Of a DNA stretch of 64,000 nt, positions 28,316-36,943 are shown piece by piece; the first letter of the stretch is position 1; each line of letters begins with the position of its first letter. The stretch is taken from the NCBI GenBank assembly GCA_947494805.1, contig CANLWK010000005.1, positions 62,001 through 126,000 on the forward strand. Direction: 5' to 3'. The position numbers and the translations under genes were made by a program. The notes under the pieces were generated by a model. The model did not search any database. It worked only from the letters and a program-made list of their open reading frames with translations, and was not told the origin of the DNA. The DNA comes from an uncultured Croceitalea sp. (GTDB lineage Bacteria; Bacteroidota; Bacteroidia; Flavobacteriales; Flavobacteriaceae).

Positions 28316-29611
28316 ATGCTGCTGATTTATACCCATAAAATCTCAAAACGGTTCAGTTACGTGATGAAGCATATCTTCACACAAATCTTAGGAATCGAGA
28401 TTGGTTTCACTACTAAGGTTGAAGATTTTATAAAGCATACTGGACCAAAGATTACCTATACCAAACAACCGTTACAAAATGAGTTTTTTATCAGGTCAAA
28501 TGATTTGTTGTTTGAGCAAGGTATCAATGATATAATTGTTCAAATTGGCGAATGGGAGGACATTCCATGTTTTTTTGAGACAGGTGAACGCAGTAATATT
28601 CCGTATGACATTTTTTCGGCTAGCTTCTATTTATTAAGTCGCTATGAAGAGTATTTGCCCCATGTTAAGGATGAAGTGGGTAGATTTCCGCCCAAGACCA
28701 GTATTGCCGTACAACAAGACTTTTTACAATTGCCGGTAGTGGACCTTTGGGCGCATAAATTTTTTAGAGTACTGAAAGAACGTTTTCCTGACATCGTCAA
28801 TGAGAAAAAAAAATACCACTTCACTCCGATAGTCAATGTCACCTCTTCGCATTGTTACGCTTTAAAAGGGTTTTCGAGAAATTTAGCAGGCTTCATTCTT
28901 GATTTAGGTAAATTTCGTTTTGCTAGGATTGTTAAGCGTATTGCTGTAATGATAAACCCAGATAAAGATCCTTATAATAATTTTGGCACCCTCATTGCAA
29001 TGCATAAAAAGCTAAGGGTAAAAGCGATGTTTTTCTTTCAGTTTGCCCAATATTCAGCACATGATAAAAATGTATCCGTGCATCGTAATAAGTTTCGTTA
29101 CCTAATTAAATCAGTTGCAGATTACAGTGTGGTGTCATTGAGCGCGTCTATGGCATCCTCTAGTGATTTATCAACCTTAAAAGAAGAAAAGAAACAATTG
29201 TCAAATCTCATTAACAGGCCTGTAAAGTATTCACGGCTGCGCTATAACAAAGTAGTTATGCCCTCGACCTATAGAAATCTGGTTGACGCCGAGTTTACCG
29301 ATGACTTCACAATGGGCTATACCCATCATATTGGTTTTAGGGCAGGTACCTGTACCCCATTTTATTTTTACGATATCAACCTTGAAGTGCAACAACCTAT
29401 AAAGGTTCACCCATTTGTTGCTTGTGACTATGCATTTACCAAGTTCAAAAAACCAAATGAAGTATTTGAAAAACTAGATACGGTCTATCGTCAAGTAAAA
29501 AGCATTAATGGTAGTTTTAACATCGTTTTCTCAAACGAACTCTTTGGCGAGAAGCATAAGTTGGATTGGTTAGAACTATATGAATCAATTTTAAAACGAT
29601 ATTATGTTTGA
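28316..29611 (+). CDS. DUF7033/polysaccharide deacetylase-like protein, probable pseudoenzyme
   Basis: A 431-residue cytosolic-looking protein. The N-terminal half (SASFYLLSRYEEY near residue 100, VVDLWAHKFF near 140) matches the domain that precedes NodB-type deacetylase domains in Bacteroidota, and the C-terminal half keeps MGYTHHIGFRAGTCTPFYFYD near 335-355. Where catalytic proteins of this kind have a DVD-type motif, this one reads NVTSSH (near 175), and the LHPS-type histidine motif reads SLSASMAS. The catalytic acids and His therefore seem lost. It overlaps yjjG by 8 bp. Confidence 0.75.
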   Translation: MLLIYTHKISKRFSYVMKHIFTQILGIEIGFTTKVEDFIKHTGPKITYTKQPLQNEFFIRSNDLLFEQGINDIIVQIGEWEDIPCFFETGERSNIPYDIFSASFYLLSRYEEYLPHVKDEVGRFPPKTSIAVQQDFLQLPVVDLWAHKFFRVLKERFPDIVNEKKKYHFTPIVNVTSSHCYALKGFSRNLAGFILDLGKFRFARIVKRIAVMINPDKDPYNNFGTLIAMHKKLRVKAMFFFQFAQYSAHDKNVSVHRNKFRYLIKSVADYSVVSLSASMASSSDLSTLKEEKKQLSNLINRPVKYSRLRYNKVVMPSTYRNLVDAEFTDDFTMGYTHHIGFRAGTCTPFYFYDINLEVQQPIKVHPFVACDYAFTKFKKPNEVFEKLDTVYRQVKSINGSFNIVFSNELFGEKHKLDWLELYESILKRYYV

Positions 29612-30293
29612 AAACCAGGTAACTGACGTTTTTTTTGACCTGGATCATACGTTGTGGGATTTTGAAAAGAATTCAGCTCTGACATTCAAAAAGATTTTTC
29701 TTGAAAACGGAATGTCAATAGTATTAGATGATTTCTTGCAAGAATATGTTCCTATCAATTTGGCTTACTGGAAGTTATATCGCGAAGAACGCGTTACCAA
29801 AAAAGAATTGCGCTACCAGCGTTTAAAGAAGACTTTTGATTTGCTCAATATGGAAGTTTCAAATGAAATGATTCACCGGTTATCCATAGGCTATATTGAA
29901 CATTTATCTTCATTCAATCATGTTTTTCCAGGTACCATGGAGGTGTTGGAATATCTGAAACCCAAATACCGATTACATATCATCACAAATGGTTTTGAGG
30001 AAATTCAAGAGAAAAAAATGAAGAATGCCAACATTCATCAATTTTTTGATATTGTTATCAATTCTGAAATGGCAGGGGTAAAAAAACCAAACCCCATTAT
30101 TTTTGAACTCGCCCTTCAAAAAGCTTCTACCGAGGCAGTTAATTCATTGATGATTGGTGATAGTCTTGAAGCGGACATTATAGGCGCGAAGAATCTAGGT
30201 TTTCATACCATCCATTTTAATTCACATGGAGAACCTCCTCATGAGATTTGTGAAACCATTCATCATTTGAACGAAATAAAAAACTTTTTATAG
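29604..30293 (+). CDS. yjjG: YjjG-type noncanonical pyrimidine nucleotidase (HAD)
   Basis: A 229-residue HAD hydrolase. Motif I FFDLDHTLWDF gives Asp12 and Asp14, motif II is IITNGFEE near residue 130, Lys of motif III is in GVKKPNPIIF near 157, and motif IV is MIGDSLEADI near 182. YjjG removes phosphate from dUMP, dTMP and damaged pyrimidine nucleotides, protecting against mutagenic bases. The ATG lies 8 bp inside the preceding gene, so translation is coupled to the DUF7033 protein. Confidence 0.9.
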   Translation: MFENQVTDVFFDLDHTLWDFEKNSALTFKKIFLENGMSIVLDDFLQEYVPINLAYWKLYREERVTKKELRYQRLKKTFDLLNMEVSNEMIHRLSIGYIEHLSSFNHVFPGTMEVLEYLKPKYRLHIITNGFEEIQEKKMKNANIHQFFDIVINSEMAGVKKPNPIIFELALQKASTEAVNSLMIGDSLEADIIGAKNLGFHTIHFNSHGEPPHEICETIHHLNEIKNFL

Positions 30294-30351
30294 AGTTATA
30301 TTAGGGTATACTATCCTTTAAATTGTTAGTGTACAAAAAGACTGCTATAAA

Positions 30352-30900
30352 ATGAAAAGGGGTTTCGTTATTTTTCTTTTTGTTCCGATGGTTTTTATGA
30401 TTCTTCAATCATGTGCCGATGAACAGAATTTCGATCAATTTGATGATCTAAGTGTTGAACCCACTTTAGCTTCTAGTATTTTTTATTTTGAATCTGATGA
30501 GGCTACCATTAACCTCGCTGGCCCAGGAGCGTTTTATACCCAAAGTTTTACTTTTGAAGCATTCAATGAATCTTTCGTTGCTGAACGCGTATTGGACGGA
30601 GTGATTGTATATGAGGTTGAAAATACGACCAGTAAAGAGTTGGCCATTTTAATTGAGTTTTTAGATGCGGGCGGTACAGTCTTAGATTCAGAGTCATTTG
30701 TTGTGCAACCAGAACCAACGCCTTTGCTTGAGCGTCAGATTGCATATGGCAATGGCGGACGCAGTTTAGACATTTTAAGAAATACGACCAATATTCGGGT
30801 AAGTGGTGATAATCTTGGTGATGGCACCAGTGTTTCATCAGCTAGTGAGCCAAAAATAATCTTAAGATCAAGCGCAGAATTCAGGCTAAGACTACGATGA
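30352..30900 (+). CDS. Hypothetical lipoprotein upstream of DUF5723 gene
   Basis: A 182-residue lipoprotein with lipobox LQSC (Cys21) and acidic residues right after (ADEQNFDQFDD), a pattern linked to surface export in Bacteroidota. The rest is beta-rich and acidic with an RLRLR end. No family recognised with certainty. It overlaps the DUF5723 gene by 4 bp (ATGA), so the two products are made together and may interact at the outer membrane. Confidence 0.75.
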   Translation: MKRGFVIFLFVPMVFMILQSCADEQNFDQFDDLSVEPTLASSIFYFESDEATINLAGPGAFYTQSFTFEAFNESFVAERVLDGVIVYEVENTTSKELAILIEFLDAGGTVLDSESFVVQPEPTPLLERQIAYGNGGRSLDILRNTTNIRVSGDNLGDGTSVSSASEPKIILRSSAEFRLRLR

Positions 30901-32348
30901 AAAAAGTAACGGTTCTCATGCTGACCATTTTTTTGGGAATGGTGACTTCTCATGCCCAAAACAAAGCTTTATTGTACGATTTTTATGAGGTTCCGCAGTC
31001 CTTGATGCTGAACCCAGGTGTTAGAACACCCTACAAATGGCATGCGGGCATACCCTTGTTGTCCGGTATAGCTGTACAGGCCGGAAGTAGCGGTGTTACA
31101 GTAAATGACCTTTTTGCGAATGATGGTGTTGATTTTAATACCAAAGTCCGCGAGAAAGTACTAGATGGGTTGAGCAAGAACGATGACTTTGGGGGTAGTG
31201 GGCAGATAGAGGTTTTTTATGGAGGATTTAGAAATACTAAAAGACCCAATGACTATTACTCTTTTGGAATGTATGGTGAAGGTTTCATTGCTCAGTTCTG
31301 GCCTCGGGATTTAGCCATATTAGCCTTTGAGGGCAATGCGAATAACCTTGAAAGACGCTTTGATCTAAACCATATTGCTACTCAAGGTGAGGCGGTGAAT
31401 GTATTTCACTTTGGGGTAAATCGAAAATTAAACAATAAATGGACCGTAGGGTTAAGGGCAAAACTGTATTCTAGCGTTTTCGAGTTTAAATCAGTTAGAA
31501 ATGATGGGTACTTTGTAACAACCCAAGGGGAAAACAATATTTTGAGAAACACGCTGGTTGCAGATGTAACCATGCGTACATCGGGCATTGAAAGTCTATT
31601 TGATATACTCAATGATGATGACGTCGCCCAAAGCGTTGAATTACCGAAATGGCTCTTGGGCCGTTCATTGTTTGGCGGAAACCTGGGGGCTGGGGTTGAT
31701 ATAGGATTTACACATAACATAGGTAGAAGTTCATACGTGACTGCAAGTCTTTTAGATGTAGGTTTTATTTATCATAATAATGATGTTAAAAATTATACAT
31801 TGAACGGTGCCGCGACCAATGAAGGTGTAGAGATTGTCTTACCCGAGGATGCCAGTAATCTAAATGCGGATATTTGGCAAGATTTAATTGATGATTTTGA
31901 GCGGCAGATACCCTTTGAAACAGATGAACGGGCCTACCTTTCTTTACGTCCCATCAAGTTATACAGTTCTTTTCGTTATAACTTTGGTGAAAGGTCACTA
32001 AAGTCTAAAGTATGTGATTGTGGTATTAAACCGAATACCAAAACCGATAGTTTTGATTACTTGAATGCTGTTGGAGGACAATTCTTTATGATAAATCAAC
32101 CTAGGGGGCCTCAGGCCGCGATCACAGCTTTTTACCAACGTCGTTTGGGCAACGTTCTTGCGTTAAAAACGACATATACTGCAGACAAGTATACATTTTC
32201 AAATATTGGTTTGGGCTTGAACGTACAAGCCGGACCTGTAAATTTTTATGTTTTGGCCGATAACCTTTTAGGGTATCCCAACCTTCCGGATAGTAACTAC
32301 GCATCTTTACAGTTCGGATTTAATATCATATCTTGGAACGGTAATTGA
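30897..32348 (+). CDS. DUF5723 family outer-membrane protein
   Basis: A 483-residue exported protein (signal peptide ending TSHAQ at residue 21). The opening PQSLMLNPGVRTPYKWHAG and the alternating hydrophobic/polar strands throughout (for example KWTVGLRAKLYSSVFEF) suggest an outer-membrane beta-barrel similar to the PorP/FadL-like proteins, and the pattern fits DUF5723. A C-terminal strand ends LQFGFNIISWNGN. It overlaps the lipoprotein gene and is followed 12 bp later by a further exported protein. Function unknown. Confidence 0.82.
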   Translation: MKKVTVLMLTIFLGMVTSHAQNKALLYDFYEVPQSLMLNPGVRTPYKWHAGIPLLSGIAVQAGSSGVTVNDLFANDGVDFNTKVREKVLDGLSKNDDFGGSGQIEVFYGGFRNTKRPNDYYSFGMYGEGFIAQFWPRDLAILAFEGNANNLERRFDLNHIATQGEAVNVFHFGVNRKLNNKWTVGLRAKLYSSVFEFKSVRNDGYFVTTQGENNILRNTLVADVTMRTSGIESLFDILNDDDVAQSVELPKWLLGRSLFGGNLGAGVDIGFTHNIGRSSYVTASLLDVGFIYHNNDVKNYTLNGAATNEGVEIVLPEDASNLNADIWQDLIDDFERQIPFETDERAYLSLRPIKLYSSFRYNFGERSLKSKVCDCGIKPNTKTDSFDYLNAVGGQFFMINQPRGPQAAITAFYQRRLGNVLALKTTYTADKYTFSNIGLGLNVQAGPVNFYVLADNLLGYPNLPDSNYASLQFGFNIISWNGN

Positions 32349-32360
32349 TTTACTGTTTTC

Positions 32361-33155
32361 ATGAAAAAAACCTTGCTTTTTATTTTGGCTTTAGTGCTTA
32401 CCCAGTTTGCTTTACATGCGCAATTTGATGAGTACAAATATATTGTTGTACCTATTAAGTTTGATGCATTTAAGAATCAGAATGAGTATAAGACGAGTAC
32501 CTTGACCAAATATCTAATTGCCAAAGAAGGATTTAACGTAGTGTATGACAATGCAATGCCGGATGATTTAAATAAGAACAGGTGTCTGGGTGCTTATGTA
32601 GATTTAGTTGATAATTCTTCATTGTTCTCTACCAAATTGCTCATTAACGTAAAAGACTGCGAGGGTAATATTGTGTTTACAACTGAAGAAGGAAGAACAA
32701 AAATAAAAGAGTACAATGAGGCGTATAAAGCCGCATTGAACCAAGCTTGTAATTCTTTTATAGGTCTGGAACATAACTACTTACCTAAAGAACCTGTTGT
32801 TGATGAACCTATTACCGTCAGCTTTAAAAATGATGTGAAGTCTTTGGATAAACCGGCCAATGAAGAATCAGGCAATCAAATTATAGCCAAAGTCGTTGAA
32901 CATACTGAAAAACAAAAAGTCGAAAACACTAAAGATGCTGAGGTTTTATACGCACAACCAACAGCCAATGGTTATCAGTTGGTAGATACTACCCCTGCCG
33001 TGCGATATAGGTTAGAAGCAACATCAGTTGATACTATTTTTTTGGTCAATCAAGATAATATTAACGGGGTTGTGCTAAAAAAAGATGGTAGGTGGTTTTT
33101 GGAGTACAAAGGCAAACAAGGAAAAGTAGTCAAAGAGCTTCATATCAAGTTCTAA
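32361..33155 (+). CDS. Hypothetical secreted protein
   Basis: A 264-residue protein with a signal peptide ending LHAQ (residue 20). The N-terminal domain (FDEYKYIVVPIKFDAFKNQN, then TSTLTKYLIAKEGF) recurs in flavobacterial proteins of unknown function and resembles a small alpha/beta fold; a linker rich in E, K and V follows (about 140-205), then a C-terminal KKDGRWFLEYKG segment. Last gene of the radC to DUF5723 run. Its TAA overlaps the TAG of the opposite rarA gene. Confidence 0.75.
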   Translation: MKKTLLFILALVLTQFALHAQFDEYKYIVVPIKFDAFKNQNEYKTSTLTKYLIAKEGFNVVYDNAMPDDLNKNRCLGAYVDLVDNSSLFSTKLLINVKDCEGNIVFTTEEGRTKIKEYNEAYKAALNQACNSFIGLEHNYLPKEPVVDEPITVSFKNDVKSLDKPANEESGNQIIAKVVEHTEKQKVENTKDAEVLYAQPTANGYQLVDTTPAVRYRLEATSVDTIFLVNQDNINGVVLKKDGRWFLEYKGKQGKVVKELHIKF

Positions 33156-34429
33156 AAATTGTATTTCTCTTTCCAACGTTTTTTAAGAAATTCTTTTAGA
33201 TTGTTTTCTCTAGGATTGTTTCCAGGTTTATAAAAAGTAGTTCCTGAAACCTCTTTGGGAAGGAATTCTTGCGCAACAAAACTACTTTCATAGTCATGGG
33301 CGTATGCATATCCATCTCCATACCCTAAATCTTTCATCAGTTTTGTTGGGGCATTGCGGATATGCAAGGGAACTGACAAATCTCCCGTTTCCTTCACTTT
33401 TTGTTGGGCCAGCTTTATGGCGGCATAACTAGAGTTACTTTTTGGTGAACTTGCCAAATATGTGGCACATTGGCTTAGAATTATCCTAGCCTCTGGATAT
33501 CCAATCGTAGTAACAGCTTGAAAGGTTGAAGTCGCAATGACCAGTGCTGTGGGGTTTGCGTTTCCAATATCTTCAGAGGCAGCAATAAGCATTCTACGTG
33601 CTATGAACTTTACATCTTCACCGCCCTCAATCATACGAGCCAACCAATATACTGCTCCGTTTGGGTCACTTCCACGAATTGACTTTATAAAAGCAGAAAT
33701 GATATCATAGTGCTGTTCCCCAGTTTTGTCATAAAGAACGGTATTCTTTTGAACTTTTTGGAGCACCATATCATTTGTGATTTCAATAGTATCACCATCA
33801 GCGGAATTGATCAGTAGTTCAAAGATATTTAGTAATTTTCGACCATCTCCGCCAGATAGTTTTAATAATGCCTCGGTTTCAACGAGCTTAATTCTTTTAG
33901 ATTTCAAAAGATCATCGGTCTTAATGGCCCTTTTTAATAGGTTTTCAAGATCTTCTTTTGAAAAAGGATTTAAAACGTATACCTGGCACCGGGACAATAA
34001 GGCGGGAATGACTTCAAAACTTGGGTTTTCTGTTGTAGCACCAATTAAGGTTACCCAACCTTTTTCGACGGCTCCCAATAAAGAATCTTGTTGTGACTTG
34101 CTAAACCTATGGATCTCATCTATAAACAGAATCGGATTTTTTGAAGTGAACAATCCACCACTCTGCTTGGCCTTTTCAATTACTTCGCGAACATCTTTCA
34201 CTCCGCTGCTAATAGCGCTTAACGTATAGAAAGGGCGCTCGCTTTCTTTGGCTATGATGTTGGCCAATGTAGTTTTTCCTGTCCCAGGTGGTCCCCAAAA
34301 AATCAAAGAAGGAATGATTCCTTTTTTGATTTGTGACGTCAAAGAACCGCTTTCACCAACTAAATGTTGCTGACTTATATATTCTTCTAATGTTTTTGGG
34401 CGTATTCGTTCTGCTAACGGTTCGTTCAT
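33152..34429 (-). CDS. rarA: Replication-associated recombination protein RarA (MgsA)
   Basis: AAA+ ATPase that acts at stalled replication forks. I start at ATG 34429 (MNEPLAERIRPK), the usual RarA start, not at the 23-codon upstream extension; length is then 425 residues. Walker A GPPGTGKT is at 46-53, Walker B LFIDEIHRF near 100, sensor region ATTENPSFE near 125, and the C-terminal MgsA domain carries EGGEDVKFIARRML. Transcribed against the rhomboid gene, whose ATG lies 80 bp away. Confidence 0.95.
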   Translation of the reverse strand: MNEPLAERIRPKTLEEYISQQHLVGESGSLTSQIKKGIIPSLIFWGPPGTGKTTLANIIAKESERPFYTLSAISSGVKDVREVIEKAKQSGGLFTSKNPILFIDEIHRFSKSQQDSLLGAVEKGWVTLIGATTENPSFEVIPALLSRCQVYVLNPFSKEDLENLLKRAIKTDDLLKSKRIKLVETEALLKLSGGDGRKLLNIFELLINSADGDTIEITNDMVLQKVQKNTVLYDKTGEQHYDIISAFIKSIRGSDPNGAVYWLARMIEGGEDVKFIARRMLIAASEDIGNANPTALVIATSTFQAVTTIGYPEARIILSQCATYLASSPKSNSSYAAIKLAQQKVKETGDLSVPLHIRNAPTKLMKDLGYGDGYAYAHDYESSFVAQEFLPKEVSGTTFYKPGNNPRENNLKEFLKKRWKEKYNF

Positions 34430-34509
34430 GTCATAAAAGTAAAACAAATATGAAGATGACAATTTAACCGTTTTATAGTCATGGCAAATTATTTGCACTA
34501 ATTTTTGAT

Positions 34510-35235
34510 ATGTCAGAAAGTAAATACTTTAAGTTTTCATCGGCCTTACTCATTGCACCTTTGTTTTCAGTGCTTATGATTTGGTCTGTATTTTGGTTTG
34601 AAGTAACATTTGGGGTAAGTTTCAATGAATATGGTATCTATCCGAGAACATTGTTGGGTCTTAGAGGGGTATTGTTCAGTCCTTTTATACATGCCTCAGT
34701 AGAGCACTTGTACAACAATACCATTCCGTTAGCGGTACTTACATTGGTTTTGGTCTTTTTCTACAGAAGTAAAGCATTGTCCGTGTTCTTTCTTGGTTTA
34801 GTTTTCTCTGGCCTGCTAACATGGATTATTGCCAGACAGTCTTACCATATTGGAGCTAGCGGAATCATTTATGTGCTTGCAAGTTTTGTTTTCTTCAAGG
34901 GTGTTTTTACAAAGTATTACCGACTTATCGCGTTGTCCCTAGCCATCGTTTTTATATATGGAAGTATGTTATGGTATATCTTTCCAGTTGAAGAGGGAAT
35001 ATCTTGGGAGGGCCATTTATCTGGTTTCATAACAGGGTTGCTACTAGCAAAGTTTTTGAAAATAGAGGTGCCAAAACCCAAAAAGTATATTTGGGAAGAA
35101 GAGGGTTATAATGAAGAGGAAGATGAGTTTTTAAAGCATTTTGATAAAGATGGAAACTTCATTTCCCCTCCTCCACAAAAAGAAGAAGAAATCAAAGTCA
35201 TCTATCATTTTAAAGATAAAGATCCAAATGACTAG
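34510..35235 (+). CDS. Rhomboid family intramembrane serine protease
   Basis: A 241-residue membrane protease with six hydrophobic segments. The catalytic pair is Ser117 in GASGIIY and His169 in GHLSGF; HASVEHLYNN near residue 71 supplies the conserved loop. A charged C-terminal tail (about residues 185-241, EEEGYNEEEDEF) lies in the cytosol. Substrates are unknown. Its TAG stop overlaps that of rlmB on the other strand. Confidence 0.92.
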   Translation: MSESKYFKFSSALLIAPLFSVLMIWSVFWFEVTFGVSFNEYGIYPRTLLGLRGVLFSPFIHASVEHLYNNTIPLAVLTLVLVFFYRSKALSVFFLGLVFSGLLTWIIARQSYHIGASGIIYVLASFVFFKGVFTKYYRLIALSLAIVFIYGSMLWYIFPVEEGISWEGHLSGFITGLLLAKFLKIEVPKPKKYIWEEEGYNEEEDEFLKHFDKDGNFISPPPQKEEEIKVIYHFKDKDPND

Positions 35236-35969
35236 CTCAGGCGTTGACGCAATGCTTCATATAGAAAAACTCCACAAGCAACGGATACGTTCAAAGATTC
35301 GATATCGCCCTTTAGGGGCAATTTGGCTTTAACATCGATTAGTTTCATCAATGAAGAAGAGATGCCCTTATCTTCAGAACCCATAATGATAGCCGTTGGC
35401 TTTTTAAAGTCAACCGTATAAATCGAATCATTGGTTTTTTCTGTAGCCCCAACAATTTGTATATCGCTGGACTGTAGGTAAAAAACAGCATCTTTAAGAT
35501 GATTCACCTTTGAGATAGGAACATTGAAAACTGCACCTGCCGAGGTCTTGACGGTGTCTTCTGTAATTGGCGCGGAGCCACTGGTGGGGACAATAATAGC
35601 ATCAATGCCCGTACATTCGGCAGTCCTAATAATGGCACCAAAATTTCGCACATCGGTTAGTTGGTCCAATAGCAGTAATAGGGGAGAAGTATTCTTTTCA
35701 AAAATGGATTCCATTAAGGGTTCAAATTCATGGAACGAAACTGGAGATACCTGAGCTACGGCCCCTTGATGGTTATTTGCAGTAAGACGATTTAGTTTTT
35801 CGAGCGGTACATATGAGACGCTTAGTCCATTCTTACGAACCTTGGTTTCTAACTCTTTGTACAGGTCACCTTTAAGGCCTCTTTGTATAAATAGTTTGTT
35901 TAATGGTTTTTTGGCATCAATTGCCTCAATAATTGCCCTTATGCCGTAAATGAGTTGAGAGTTCTTCAT
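35232..35969 (-). CDS. rlmB: 23S rRNA (guanosine-2'-O-)-methyltransferase RlmB-like
   Basis: A 245-residue SpoU-class methyltransferase with an N-terminal substrate domain (residues 1-80, IYGIRAIIEAI) and the knotted catalytic domain: motif 1 RNFGAIIRTAECTG, motif 2 IMGSEDKGI and motif 3 IESLNVSVACGVFLYE. These are the three signature blocks. It should methylate G2251-equivalent in 23S rRNA, although the exact site is inferred. Single leftward gene between the rhomboid gene and the tandem paralogs. Confidence 0.92.
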   Translation of the reverse strand: MKNSQLIYGIRAIIEAIDAKKPLNKLFIQRGLKGDLYKELETKVRKNGLSVSYVPLEKLNRLTANNHQGAVAQVSPVSFHEFEPLMESIFEKNTSPLLLLLDQLTDVRNFGAIIRTAECTGIDAIIVPTSGSAPITEDTVKTSAGAVFNVPISKVNHLKDAVFYLQSSDIQIVGATEKTNDSIYTVDFKKPTAIIMGSEDKGISSSLMKLIDVKAKLPLKGDIESLNVSVACGVFLYEALRQRLS

Positions 35970-36052
35970 AATAAAGCAGCAATGTTCTGAAAATTATTTT
36001 TTATGTGCAAGAAGAATACAGTTGTCATGGCTAAACAGATAAGAAATGGTGA

Positions 36053-36085
36053 TAAAAAAAAGCAACTCATTTGAGTTGCTTTTTG
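36053..36085 (-). terminator. Rho-independent terminator of the downstream tandem paralog
   Basis: A hairpin (36061-36068 with 36073-36080) flanked by A-run and T-run lies 20 bp after the paralog stop. Read on the minus strand it ends in a U-tract. It could also work on the plus strand. Confidence 0.85.
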
Positions 36086-36104
36086 TATCTGTTTTAAACT
36101 TAGG

Positions 36105-36845
36105 TTAACTGTTCAAGAATTCAATCACCTTAGACAGTCCGTTTTCATTCTTTACCTTAATATTATTTTCTTTGAGAAACTTTTTTACTGAATCTTCTTT
36201 TTCAGAACCTACCAATTTTAGCAGTTTTTTGTTGTTCAGTTCAACGTGGTCTATGCGATTGCTTCCTTCGATTTCGATATAGTATTCGGTATACTGTGAA
36301 AAACGTGCAGGTGAGCTTTTTACCAACGTATTCTCGGCCTTTTTTGCCTCTTTAAAAGTAGTGTTCAATCGTTTATAGAGTTTGAACTTTCCACTCTTTA
36401 ACAATGTCAGATATCCATTCTTGGTATTACCGTTTTTATCAATAAAAGTTTTGAAGGCCATCTTTTTTCCGTCAACCATAAAGTTGATTTTTTTATCTCT
36501 TGAAAGAGAGCGAATCGGCTCAGCATCTATATTTTGTTGTTTGATTTCAACCTCTTCATTATATGCGTTATAGCGGTAGTACAGATTTCCAAGGTTCTCA
36601 TCACCGAAATATACGGTTGTAGATTTAAAATCATTTGTCATGTAGGGAGAACCCTCAATATTTTTTGAATCCAGACTACTGGCCTTCTGGTTAGCGTCCT
36701 TCATTGAACCTATTGCATATTTATAAAGTGCATCTGTGACTCCGCCATCGGCATTTACAGTATAATTTGCCAATTGGCCTGTTGTTTGCGCATTTAATGA
36801 CAATACCATGCACATTACTGTCATTATTGAAGTGATAATTTTCAT
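36105..36845 (-). CDS. Secreted protein, tandem paralog B (unknown function)
   Basis: I start at ATG 36845 because it opens a signal peptide (ending LNAQ); a longer frame begins at 36875. The 246-residue product shares its plan with the next upstream gene: TTGQ-ANY just after the signal, GDENLGNLYYRYNAYNEE near residue 85, SRDKKI, FKTFIDKNGNTKNGYL, SPARFSQYTEYYIEIEG near 175, and a helical end. About half of the residues are identical by eye. I do not recognise a known family. The C-terminal KKFLKENNIKVKNENG helices might bind a partner. Confidence 0.75.
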   Translation of the reverse strand: MKIITSIMTVMCMVLSLNAQTTGQLANYTVNADGGVTDALYKYAIGSMKDANQKASSLDSKNIEGSPYMTNDFKSTTVYFGDENLGNLYYRYNAYNEEVEIKQQNIDAEPIRSLSRDKKINFMVDGKKMAFKTFIDKNGNTKNGYLTLLKSGKFKLYKRLNTTFKEAKKAENTLVKSSPARFSQYTEYYIEIEGSNRIDHVELNNKKLLKLVGSEKEDSVKKFLKENNIKVKNENGLSKVIEFLNS

Positions 36846-36873
36846 AGTGAACGATTTTATTGTCTTAAGATAC

Positions 36874-36904
36874 AAAAAAAAGCGACTATTTGTTAAGTCG
36901 CTTC
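36874..36904 (-). terminator. Rho-independent terminator between the tandem paralogs
   Basis: A stem (36880-36887 with 36896-36903) with an 8-nt loop is followed, on the minus strand, by a seven-base U-tract. It lies 40 bp after paralog A and before the paralog B start, so each copy is at least partly its own transcript. Confidence 0.78.
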
Positions 36905-36943
36905 TTTTTACTTCTTTAGATATGAAGTAATTACGTGTAAGTA

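Noticed and set aside
34430-34498. N-terminal extension of rarA
   Set aside because: The canonical start MNEPLAERIRPK is at 34429; the added residues are not RarA-like.
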